Below, piece after piece: positions 15,203-22,619 of a DNA stretch of 34,085 bases (its first letter is position 1; the number at the start of each line of letters is the position of its first letter). Source of the DNA: Burkholderiales bacterium 68-10 (GTDB lineage: Bacteria > Pseudomonadota > Gammaproteobacteria > Burkholderiales > Burkholderiaceae_C); NCBI GenBank assembly GCA_001897615.1, contig MKTG01000060.1, forward strand, positions 13,321 through 47,405, written 5' to 3'. The notes beneath the pieces were generated by a model that made no database searches, was not told the DNA's origin, and worked only from the letters and a program-made list of their open reading frames with translations. A program made the translations under genes and the position numbers.

Positions 15203-15680
15203 CCGGCCCCGGTTGCGGTGCCGTGCTGGCCGGCGGCGGCGCGCCCTGCCGGTCGGGCGCCGGTTTCGGGCTCACGTCCTGCACGGTGCGTGCGTGCTTT
15301 TCGACCGCCGCCATGTAGCCCATGGCGAGCGGCATGCACGACACCCCAAGCACCACCAGCTCAGGGAAGCGGTCGGCCCACTCACTGACCTGGCCGGCGT
15401 AGCGCTTCATTACCGGTGGCAGCGCATCGGCCGGGCCGCGAAGCACCTCATCCGGCCATTCGTCGCGCAGCTCGGGCAGGCGGCGAGACAGCACGGTACG
15501 CATGGTGCGCAGGATGCCCAGCGCCAGCGCCGACACAGCGGCATCAAGATGCGCCGTGGCGGCGCCGTCGCCGGCCGAGTCGGTGTTCGGGTCCTGGCCG
15601 GGCATGCTGCCCGCGTCGCCGGCCGGGTCGAATTGCAACCCGGCCAGCTGTACCAGGTCGGGATTCATCGGCTCGGTCAT
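15180..15680 (-). CDS. Conserved-looking provirus protein upstream of the packaging ATPase (166 aa)
   Basis: The first ~45 residues are acidic and low-complexity (FDPAGDAGSMPGQDPNTDSA). A helical middle follows (AVSALALGILRTMRTVLSRR and YAGQVSEWADRFPELVVLGV), with a hydrophobic segment around residues 108-123 (ELVVLGVSCMPLAMGYMAAV) that could span a membrane. A Pro/Ala-rich tail ends the protein. It overlaps the Zn-finger gene by 4 nt and the ATPase by 23 nt. It may help anchor the packaging machinery; this is inference from position only. Confidence 0.72.
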   Translation of the reverse strand: MTEPMNPDLVQLAGLQFDPAGDAGSMPGQDPNTDSAGDGAATAHLDAAVSALALGILRTMRTVLSRRLPELRDEWPDEVLRGPADALPPVMKRYAGQVSEWADRFPELVVLGVSCMPLAMGYMAAVEKHARTVQDVSPKPAPDRQGAPPPASTAPQPGPDGVYRVG

Positions 15681-15964
15681 AGCGCCCCCAGGTTGAACGC
15701 GCCGCCGGCGGCGCGTTTCACGCGCTCGGGCAGCTTGCCGGGGTCGGGTGCCGGGTCGGCGGGCGGCGCGGCCGGATCATCGGCCGCGACTGGCACCATG
15801 CGCGCCAGCAGGCGCCGATGCGCGGCGCTGCCGGGTTTCGGTTGCTGGGTCATTTCGCACCGATGGCACGCCGCGTAGACCTTGCCGCCGGCAGTGCGGT
15901 AAACCGGTATGTCAGCCGCGCCGCACTCGCGCTCGGTGCATGCTGTGTGACCGATCAGCGCCAT
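15677..15964 (-). CDS. Small zinc-ribbon-like protein (95 aa)
   Basis: I chose the ATG at 15964 (MALIGHTACTERECG), which follows the upstream stop by 1 nt; the ORF-track start at 16126 reads through that gene out of frame. Four cysteines in a C-x4-C...C-x2-C arrangement (C9, C14, C33, C36) suggest a treble-clef or ribbon metal site. The rest is basic and Pro/Ala-rich (APPADPAPDPGKLPERVKRA). It may bind nucleic acid or a host factor. It is the second gene of the late operon. Confidence 0.72.
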   Translation of the reverse strand: MALIGHTACTERECGAADIPVYRTAGGKVYAACHRCEMTQQPKPGSAAHRRLLARMVPVAADDPAAPPADPAPDPGKLPERVKRAAGGAFNLGAL

Positions 15965-15965
15965 G

Positions 15966-16130
15966 TCACAGCGCCCGCAGGTCAGCCACGGCCACCAGCT
16001 CTGTAACGCCGGAATCCCAGGCCACGGCCACGCGGTAGGGGTCGTTCGCGTTCGTGCCGACCACCGTCCCGGCCTGGCCGGTGCGCGGGTCTTCCTCGGT
16101 CTGAAATACCACCTGCTGCCAAACACGCAT
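15966..16130 (-). CDS. Small protein (54 aa), first gene of the late operon
   Basis: This gene is too short for the ORF track. MRVWQQVVFQTEEDPRTGQA starts at the ATG at 16130, and the protein ends VTELVAVADLRAL. A GGAG ribosome site (GGAGATCGGAA) lies directly upstream. The strand-like pattern (AGTVVGTNANDPYRVAVAWD) resembles small SH3-like or KOW-like beta barrels. It is 1 nt from the next gene. Function is unknown. Confidence 0.68.
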   Translation of the reverse strand: MRVWQQVVFQTEEDPRTGQAGTVVGTNANDPYRVAVAWDSGVTELVAVADLRAL

Positions 16131-16140
16131 TTCCGATCTC

Positions 16141-16353
16141 CTATGGATCGGCAGGATTGGCGCCCTGGCGCGATTCTATGGCCTGCCGCACCCTACCCCC
16201 ACAGGGTTCAAAAAAATCGGCTCCTGGCGCGTTCTGGTGAGTCCGTCGCGGCGCATCGCAATCCCCGATCACTGGTGACGGCTGTTTTGCAGCGCCTCGC
16301 CGGCGCGGCGCCGGTTTCGGCCCGGCGCGTCTGGCATGCCGCGCAGCAGGCAT
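16141..16353 (-). CDS. Doubtful small ORF upstream of the late operon (70 aa)
   Basis: Arg/Pro-rich reading frame whose end, NAPGADFFEPCGGRVRQAIE followed by SRQGANPADP, looks more protein-like than its start. I have a vague memory of short proteobacterial hypotheticals ending in a similar GANPADP motif. It could be a real leader gene, a relic, or chance coding in GC-rich DNA. Its stop overlaps the ribosome site of the next gene. Confidence 0.3.
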   Translation of the reverse strand: MPAARHARRAGPKPAPRRRGAAKQPSPVIGDCDAPRRTHQNAPGADFFEPCGGRVRQAIESRQGANPADP

Positions 16354-16468
16354 GCCCCGGGGCCATGCCCTGCCCCGCTTGCGGGGCCTGTTGATAAGTC
16401 GGTGAACAAGTCGGGGGATTTTCAGGCCCTACGCGCGCGTAGATAGAGAAAGAATTCCTCAGTGATAC

Positions 16469-16492
16469 CCCTGCCCTATACCCTGCCCTAAA
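16469..16492 (+). repeat. Iteron pair 1 (two 12-bp tandem copies)
   Basis: CCCTGCCCTATA directly followed by CCCTGCCCTAAA. The unit and its 12-bp period are the same as in the second pair 77 bp away. Confidence 0.8.
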
Positions 16493-16569
16493 TAGGCGAA
16501 ATGCTACGTTTATTGTAGCTGCCAGCGCAGTCTATATGCGGCCTCTAAGGCAGCTAGATTGATCGCGTA

Positions 16570-16593
16570 CCCTGCCCTAAATCCTGCCCTCTA
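16570..16593 (+). repeat. Iteron pair 2 (two 12-bp tandem copies)
   Basis: CCCTGCCCTAAA directly followed by TCCTGCCCTCTA. Together with pair 1 it flanks the AT-rich inverted repeats, as initiator-binding sites do in iteron origins. Confidence 0.8.
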
Positions 16594-16610
16594 GTTGCCC
16601 AGAAACGACG

Positions 16611-16642
16611 ACGCCCGCGAGGTTGTAAAGCCTCGCGGGCGT
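16611..16642. terminator. Strong hairpin after the early operon
   Basis: Perfect 12-bp stem ACGCCCGCGAGG / CCTCGCGGGCGT with loop TTGTAAAG, 16 nt past the stop of the gene at 16659-17066. It lacks a long T tract, so it may stop transcription only partly or act as an mRNA-stabilising 3' end. Confidence 0.7.
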
Positions 16643-16658
16643 TGGTTGTGGGGTGCGT

Positions 16659-17066
16659 CTATGCGGTCTTCTTGGACTTCTTTCGGCTCGCCAGCCACAG
16701 GCGAAGCTGGCCCTGTTCGGCGTTGCGTTCATCGCGCCGAACCATGCCGGCGCTCACCAGTGATTCCAGCGCGTTGCGCAGCTGCTTGTACGTCGGCCCA
16801 GCGCGCCGCCGGCCGCGCTCGGGCTTCGGCGGGGTCATCAGGTCCATCAGGCGAGCGTAGGTGCCCAAAAAATGGCCATCGCTGTACTGCATCTGCACCA
16901 GCAGCAACAGGTACAGGTGAACCGACAGCGGGTCACGCAGCACGTGCAGCAGGGACACCAGCTCGGAGCCCTCCAAGCGCATGAAGTCAGGCAGTCGCAG
17001 CGCCGCAAGGCGCGGCTCCGCACCACCCGGAGCGCCTGCGGCCGGGCCGTATTCGTATCGAGCCAC
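16659..17066 (-). CDS. Putative winged-helix replication or regulatory protein (135 aa)
   Basis: Last gene of the early leftward operon. I chose the GTG at 17066 (MARYEYGP), 10 nt after the previous stop and preceded by GGGG; the ORF track start at 17162 lies inside that gene. Residues about 35-125 look like a winged helix: LRDPLSVHLYLLLLVQMQYS, then LMDLMTPPKPERGRRR, THE helix YKQLRNALESLVSAGMVRRD and strand QLRLWLA. The end is basic (SRKKSKKTA). Small winged-helix initiators work with iterons, and iterons lie just downstream. A transcription regulator is the alternative. No HUH endonuclease motif is present. Confidence 0.65.
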   Translation of the reverse strand: MARYEYGPAAGAPGGAEPRLAALRLPDFMRLEGSELVSLLHVLRDPLSVHLYLLLLVQMQYSDGHFLGTYARLMDLMTPPKPERGRRRAGPTYKQLRNALESLVSAGMVRRDERNAEQGQLRLWLASRKKSKKTA

Positions 17067-17076
17067 CGGGCCCCGA

Positions 17077-17448
17077 TCAGCTGATCGTGTAGCGCATCCC
17101 GGCGTAGACCTGAGCGGCCTCGCTGGCTTTTTCCAGCGCGAAGGCCAGCGCGCGCGCGGCATCGTCCGTCAGGCGGCGCGGCATCACCAGGGTGCGCGTG
17201 GTGATTGTCAGCATCACGCCAAGTGCGTAGGGCTTGGCGTGGATGGTCTCGCCACGGTCAAGGATCACGCCCAGGCCGCACACGCCGCCCTGAGCGGCCT
17301 CGGTCAGCAGGTAGGCAAGCGACTCGGCTTGCTCGATGGTGACGGTTCGTGTGATGGTTATCACGCCGGAGAACGTGACCTTTATGCCATCGGCAACGGG
17401 CTCGATGGTGGCGCGTTCCAGCGCGTTGAGGCAGACAGTGGTTTTCAT
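17077..17448 (-). CDS. Early provirus protein of unknown function (123 aa)
   Basis: I chose the ATG at 17448 (MKTTVCLNALERATIEPVAD), preceded by a GGGGGG tract that can serve as ribosome site. Alternating strands (GIKVTFSGVITITRTVTIEQ, ALGVMLTITTRTLVMPRR) and a C-terminal helix (DDAARALAFALEKASEAAQV) suggest a compact alpha/beta fold. Thr-rich strands are unusual for a DNA-binding protein. It is the second gene of the early operon, so replication or host-takeover functions are possible; nothing in it is diagnostic. Confidence 0.7.
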   Translation of the reverse strand: MKTTVCLNALERATIEPVADGIKVTFSGVITITRTVTIEQAESLAYLLTEAAQGGVCGLGVILDRGETIHAKPYALGVMLTITTRTLVMPRRLTDDAARALAFALEKASEAAQVYAGMRYTIS

Positions 17449-17450
17449 GG

Positions 17451-17651
17451 TCAGTCCCCCCGAACTTCGGTGGAACTGACAACCATCACGGTGGAACGGC
17501 TGATTTTGCACCAGCCTGCCAAGAAATTCAGCAGGTGCGATGTGTCATCCATAAACCGCGCTTCAGGCCCATAAACCGTGTTGTACGTGAACACGCACGG
17601 CGGGCGCGCGTCGTCGCGCGGCTGGTCGCTGGTTTGGGTTTGTGCTTGCAT
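17451..17651 (-). CDS. Early provirus protein of unknown function (66 aa)
   Basis: I chose the ATG at 17651 (MQAQTQTSDQPRDDARPPCV) over the ORF-track start at 17753, which precedes it by an Arg/Pro-rich stretch. An AAAGGG lies upstream. The second half (DDTSHLLNFLAGWCKISRST, then VMVVSSTEVRGD) is likely a small alpha/beta unit. It ends 2 nt before the next gene and is the first gene of the leftward early operon that starts at the operator region. Confidence 0.6.
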   Translation of the reverse strand: MQAQTQTSDQPRDDARPPCVFTYNTVYGPEARFMDDTSHLLNFLAGWCKISRSTVMVVSSTEVRGD

Positions 17652-17781
17652 GTGTGGCGCCCTTTCTGTTCCCGGTCGGCGCGCCCTTGCGGGGTCTGCC
17701 CGGAGTGACCAGCGGGCGCCAACCTGCCGGGGTTCTGGAGGAACTGGAGTCATAGCCCCGGGCAGACGTGTGTATGGTGAT

Positions 17782-17827
17782 GCTTGACGCTCAAAGCGTC
17801 AAGCGAAACCTGACACTTGACGTCAAG
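17782..17827. promoter_or_regulatory. Palindromic operators and repressor promoter
   Basis: Two dyads share the half-site CTTGACG. GCTTGACGC-TCAAA-GCGTCAAGC (17782-17804) is a perfect 9-bp inverted repeat, and CTTGACGTCAAG (17816-17827) is a perfect 12-bp palindrome. They sit between the divergent repressor and early operon. For the repressor, TTGACG (17817) and TACCAT (17839) make a -35/-10 pair with 16-bp spacing, so the second dyad overlaps the -35, as expected for autoregulation. Confidence 0.72.
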
Positions 17828-17874
17828 CGTTGTGAAACTACCATAGGGCCATCACAACCTAAGGGGCGCCACCT

Positions 17875-18156
17875 ATGAAAGCAGTTGAATGGATCGATCG
17901 CGTCAAGCGCGTACGCTCGATCGAAAGTGATTACGCCGCCGCGAAGGCGATCGGCATCACCAGGGCCGCAATGAGCGAGATTCGCAACGGCCACACGCTC
18001 ACGCTGAAGGAAGACACGGCGATCAGGGTCGCATCGATCATCGGCGAGCGCCCCGAGATGATCATCATCGATCAGACTGCCGAACGGGTGAAGGAACCCG
18101 CCGCGCGCGCCGCCCTGTTCGAAACAGCACGCCGGCTCTGTGTATTATGTAAATAA
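17875..18156 (+). CDS. Cro/CI-like phage repressor, C-terminus set by the attachment site
   Basis: Small HTH regulator expected to hold the provirus silent. Residues about 17-40 (ESDYAAAKAIGITRAAMSEI) form the HTH; ARAALFETARRLCVLCK ends the protein. An AAGGGG ribosome site precedes the ATG. It reads opposite to the early operon, with palindromic operators between. The codons for the last residues (LCVLCK and stop) are the attR core itself, so integration creates this C-terminus. In the circular form the frame would continue for 13 codons (YAITKPLSIVAMC). Confidence 0.82.
   Translation: MKAVEWIDRVKRVRSIESDYAAAKAIGITRAAMSEIRNGHTLTLKEDTAIRVASIIGERPEMIIIDQTAERVKEPAARAALFETARRLCVLCK
18128..18155 (+). 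other. attR: right provirus junction
   Basis: CACGCCGGCTC followed by the 17-bp core TGTGTATTATGTAAATA (18139-18155), identical to the core at attL. The 11 bp left of the core do not resemble a XerC arm, so this half is inferred to come from the virus and host sequence resumes at 18156. Rejoining predicts a host site GCTTCATACGA-TGTGTA-TTATGTAAATA. Confidence 0.82.
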
Positions 18157-18191
18157 ATATCCACATGGGTCATGAAGCAAGGTGCGTCTGC

Positions 18192-19220
18192 TCAAGACTG
18201 CGTCGAATCACCAAAGAGCGAACGCGTGGCCGCAGCGCCAGGCGGTGCGGTTCTGGCGGCTGTCACGTCGAACGCCACGGTCGCAGCGCTGAAGTCGCTG
18301 AACGGTGCCCCCAGCGCGATTTCACCGGTCGCGTGCAGGATGCATTGGTTGCGGCGCAGCAGGATTTCCGATCCCGGGTTGTCCGTGAACCGAACCCAGG
18401 AGCCGAAGCTGCTGACATCGCTCAGCACGAACGCACCGTTGATGAACTCAATGCGGGCGTGCGTACGCGAGACCCGTTGATCGCTGACAACGAAACCGCT
18501 GTCGGGAATACGGCCAATGGTGATTGGCAAATCCCTCGCCGCATAGACGCGTGAGGTCCCCAGCCAGGCCAGTGCGATGCTGCCGCCCGGAGACAGCGCA
18601 TCGCGCGTCAAGTCCTGCAAAGCGCCGCGCACGGTCATGCGGTCGGACGACGCGTCCTCGCTCCACTCGATCTGGAACACCGACTGCGGCTGCGACAGGC
18701 CACGCACGCGAATCAGGCCCAACGAGCGGTAGCGCACTTTGTCGACCACCGGCATGCCGGCGTGCCGATCGGGCGACTGCTGCCCTCTTGGAAAGCTCTG
18801 ACGCAACTGGGCAATGACCGCATCATCGGCCCAGATCGTGCGCGCGCCGGCCATGTCCGAAAGTCGGGCCGCGAGATTCACCGGGTCGCCATAGGTGTCA
18901 CCCTCCTTGTGTACGACGGAACCGTGGGCCATGCCGATCTTCAGGCCCATGCGCAGCGGTGGCGGCCATTTCTGCAGGCGTTCGGTATGGCTTTGCTGCA
19001 TGAAAACCGTTGCCTCGACCGCATCGTGCGCGGCGGCAAACTGGGCCAGTACGCCATCACCCAGGTATTTGATGATGCGCCCATGGTGGGCCTCGCACAC
19101 CCGCCCAATCCATTGCGTTACCTTGGAAACCACGTCGGCGACCTGCGCGTTGTCCAGCTCGGCATAGGCAGCCGTGCTGTCCGCAAGATCGATGAAGACC
19201 ATGGTGACCGGAGAACTCAT
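18192..19220 (-). CDS. Class III adenylate/guanylate cyclase with FHA domain
   Basis: Predicted to make cAMP (or cGMP) from a nucleoside triphosphate and to bind phosphothreonine peptides. I chose the ATG at 19220 (MSSPVTMVFIDLADST), since the catalytic domain starts there; a TTG at 19280 would add 20 residues. The cyclase domain (about 1-182) shows metal aspartates D11 and D55 (IIKYLGDGVLAQF, with the adenine-type Lys51) and DTYGDPVNLAARLSD. The FHA domain (about 212-300) has ITIGRIPDS, RVSRTHARI and SSFGSWV. It is a host gene directly right of the provirus. Confidence 0.88.
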   Translation of the reverse strand: MSSPVTMVFIDLADSTAAYAELDNAQVADVVSKVTQWIGRVCEAHHGRIIKYLGDGVLAQFAAAHDAVEATVFMQQSHTERLQKWPPPLRMGLKIGMAHGSVVHKEGDTYGDPVNLAARLSDMAGARTIWADDAVIAQLRQSFPRGQQSPDRHAGMPVVDKVRYRSLGLIRVRGLSQPQSVFQIEWSEDASSDRMTVRGALQDLTRDALSPGGSIALAWLGTSRVYAARDLPITIGRIPDSGFVVSDQRVSRTHARIEFINGAFVLSDVSSFGSWVRFTDNPGSEILLRRNQCILHATGEIALGAPFSDFSAATVAFDVTAARTAPPGAAATRSLFGDSTQS

Positions 19221-19471
19221 TGCAGTGTGTGCGCTGCGCCGTTCATCGATCGTCAGAATCCCCTCGAATACCCTGATCAATGTGCGCTAGATCAATGTAA
19301 AAAATACTAGCATGCGAGCCATGTCCCCGTATGCCTGCAGTGAGGCTGGGCACTTCAACGTTGTATTTTTTCCAATGCGTCACGCGGGCGACAGCGCACT
19401 TGGCACCGGTGTACCATTCAGCGTATTATGGTTACCAATCGTTATCAGACACACCGACCGGTAACAACCCG

Positions 19472-19816
19472 ATGAGATGGTTCAAACACGGGGGGCTTTC
19501 TGCTCTGTACGGACGCTTGTCGGGCCCGACGCCCGATCCTGAGCGCATGGCCCATCGGGTGGAAGACATCCGGGTGGCCATGCTGGACATGCTGGGCGAA
19601 ATCGGCGAGCAGACCTATCCCCAGGTGGCGCGTCGCATTCGCTACGGCGGCGACGCCCTGGCCCTGTGGTATGCGCGCGCCGACCTGATGGCCGCGCTGG
19701 CCGGACTGCACGGTGAGCAGTTGGCCCGCACCCGCATGGTCAGCCTGTTGGTGCTGTTCGAAGGTACGCTGCCCAAAGGCATGGCGTCGCGGCCGTCAAC
19801 GCTGTCGCGTTTCTGA
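19472..19816 (+). CDS. Conserved-looking hypothetical protein (114 aa)
   Basis: I chose the ATG at 19472 (MRWFKHGGLSALYGRLSG) because the upstream part of the ORF has no gene-like composition. A mostly helical soluble protein: PERMAHRVEDIRVAMLDMLG, then YPQVARRIRYGGDALALWYA and RADLMAALAGLHGEQLARTR. No motif is recognised. It stands alone between the cyclase and the LD-carboxypeptidase and reads opposite to both. Confidence 0.7.
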   Translation: MRWFKHGGLSALYGRLSGPTPDPERMAHRVEDIRVAMLDMLGEIGEQTYPQVARRIRYGGDALALWYARADLMAALAGLHGEQLARTRMVSLLVLFEGTLPKGMASRPSTLSRF

Positions 19817-19882
19817 TCCGCTGCCCGCCACATCATTTCATCCGAGCATCCCGAATCTCTTTGAGCCCGCTGCCCTGGGCGC

Positions 19883-20857
19883 TCAGTGCAGGTGTCCCCA
19901 TAGCAGCAGCGCATCCCTGCCCTCCACCAGCGCCTGCACCGGCTGGCCGACAGGAAGCAGCACCTTGGTCGGCACATGGCCGAACGGCAGCCCGGTCAGC
20001 ACCGGGGCCTTGAGCTGCGCACGCAGCCAGTCAACCACCTTGGCCAGCGAGTAGCCGCGGTCGTGCGGTGTGAGGCTGTAGTCGGTGAACCGGCCCAGCA
20101 CGATCAGTTTTTGGCGCGCCAGCACGCCGGCGTGGAGCAATTGGGTCAGCATGCGCTCGATGCGATAGGGGTGTTCACCCACGTCCTCCAGAAACAGCAC
20201 GCCGCCCTTGATCTCGGGCCACCAGGGCGTGCCCAGCAGCGAGGTCACCATGGCCAGGTTGCCGCCCCACAGCACGCCGTGGTCCGCCAGCACGCCGCCG
20301 TGGCGGCCTTGCAGCGCTTTCAGGTCCGCCGCCGGCAGGCGCCAGCCGGTGCCTTCGCCGGAGCCGCTGGTGAGGTCCTCGAAACACGCCAGCATGATCT
20401 CGTCCGGCCCGCTGGTGGTGGCGTCGCCGCCATGGCCCTCCCCGGCGTCCGTGCCATCGGCGGCGCCAAAGCCCTCACACAGCGCTGGTCCGGCCCAGGT
20501 GGTCGCGGGGTGCCGCGCCAGCAGGCCGAGTTGCAGCGCGGTGAAGTCGCTGAAGCCCACCCAGTGGGTGCCGCGCTCCGCCGCGCGCGCAATCGCGCGC
20601 CAGGGCAAGTCGGGCAGCAGGCGGCTCAGGCCATAGCCGCCGCGGCTGATCAGCGTCACGTCGGCGCCGCTGGCGGCCGCGCGGCCGATGGCCGCCAGAC
20701 GCGTGGCGTCGTCGCCGGCAAAGCGCTGCCAGCTGAGCAGCGCCGCCGTGTCCACTTCGACGTCGTGGCCGAGCGCCTGCAGCCGTCGAACACCGCGGCG
20801 GAAGGCCGCGCGGTCGCGCACGGCGCCGGAAGGAGAATAGACGTAGACATGGGCCAT
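19883..20857 (-). CDS. ldcA: Muramoyltetrapeptide (LD-) carboxypeptidase, S66 family
   Basis: Cytoplasmic serine peptidase that trims the terminal D-Ala from murein tetrapeptides during recycling. I chose the ATG at 20857 (MAHVYVYSPSGAV), which fits the family N-terminus; the ORF-track start is a TTG 57 nt upstream. The family motifs are present: SRGGYGLSRLLPDLPW, THWVGFSDFTALQLGL (nucleophile Ser), WGGNLAMVTSLLGTP, GGVLFLEDVGEHPYRIERML (Glu) and GLPFGHVPTKVLLPVG (His). The length of 324 aa is standard. Confidence 0.9.
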   Translation of the reverse strand: MAHVYVYSPSGAVRDRAAFRRGVRRLQALGHDVEVDTAALLSWQRFAGDDATRLAAIGRAAASGADVTLISRGGYGLSRLLPDLPWRAIARAAERGTHWVGFSDFTALQLGLLARHPATTWAGPALCEGFGAADGTDAGEGHGGDATTSGPDEIMLACFEDLTSGSGEGTGWRLPAADLKALQGRHGGVLADHGVLWGGNLAMVTSLLGTPWWPEIKGGVLFLEDVGEHPYRIERMLTQLLHAGVLARQKLIVLGRFTDYSLTPHDRGYSLAKVVDWLRAQLKAPVLTGLPFGHVPTKVLLPVGQPVQALVEGRDALLLWGHLH

Positions 20858-20897
20858 AAGTGGGACTAAAAAACTGCCGTTGGCGATTGTCTGGCGT

Positions 20898-20922
20898 GCG
20901 CCAGCAGCTATCAAAATTATAG
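20898..20922. repeat. Comamonadaceae-type intergenic motif, copy 1
   Basis: GCGCCAGCAGCTATCAAAAT; its reverse complement contains ATAGCTGCTGGCG. The same core recurs at 22341 and 23343, and degenerate forms appear near 3630 (ATAGCTGGTTGCG) and 6055 (ATAGCTGTATGCG). Confidence 0.55.
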
Positions 20923-20944
20923 ATTCCTGACGACCTCTGGATCA

Positions 20945-22357
<1,413 letters not shown>

Positions 22358-22397
22358 TCAGGAGCGCGCCAGAAGCGGATTTGACCGAGAAATCGGC

Positions 22398-22616
22398 TCA
22401 CCGTGCATCCACCGGCAACTCGCGCGTGGGTGACTGCAACGCGCTTTCCAGGGCTTGCTGGTACTGCTGCTGAAGCGCCTGGCTTGGCTGGCGTGCCGAC
22501 GCCCCGGCGGCGGCCGCGGCAGGCGCCGGCGCGCGGTGCGCCGCCAGCTGGCGCCGGGCCAGCCAGCCGACGACCGCCAGCGCCAGCACGAGGCTCAGCA
22601 AGCCAACCACACGCAT
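22398..22616 (-). CDS. Small membrane protein (72 aa)
   Basis: N-terminal span (VVGLLSLVLALAVVGWLARR) and a polar region of Ala/Pro followed by a Gln-rich helix (ARQPSQALQQQYQQALESAL). It lies 3 nt after the PaiB-like gene, so it is probably co-transcribed with it. No family is recognised; similar small anchored proteins are frequent next to unrelated genes in Burkholderiales. Confidence 0.75.
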   Translation of the reverse strand: MRVVGLLSLVLALAVVGWLARRQLAAHRAPAPAAAAAGASARQPSQALQQQYQQALESALQSPTRELPVDAR

Positions 22617-22619
22617 GCC

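Larger units (their letters stand above)
16354..16658. other. Non-coding region with iterons and palindromes: putative replication origin / late promoter region
   Basis: This gap between the early and late leftward operons contains a CCCCGC-TTGC-GCGGGG hairpin near 16375, the 14-bp palindrome CTACGCGCGCGTAG (16429-16442), two pairs of 12-bp iterons, an AT-rich stretch with small inverted repeats (GCTAC/GTAGC at 16503-16519; TAGCTGCC/GGCAGCTA at 16516-16556) and the terminator at 16611. Such a cluster next to a putative replication gene is typical of an origin. It must also hold the late promoter, though no clear -10/-35 pair stood out. Confidence 0.5.

Noticed and set aside
16459-16593. CRISPR array
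   Set aside because: The 12-bp repeats are tandem pairs without spacers of regular size, and no cas genes are present.
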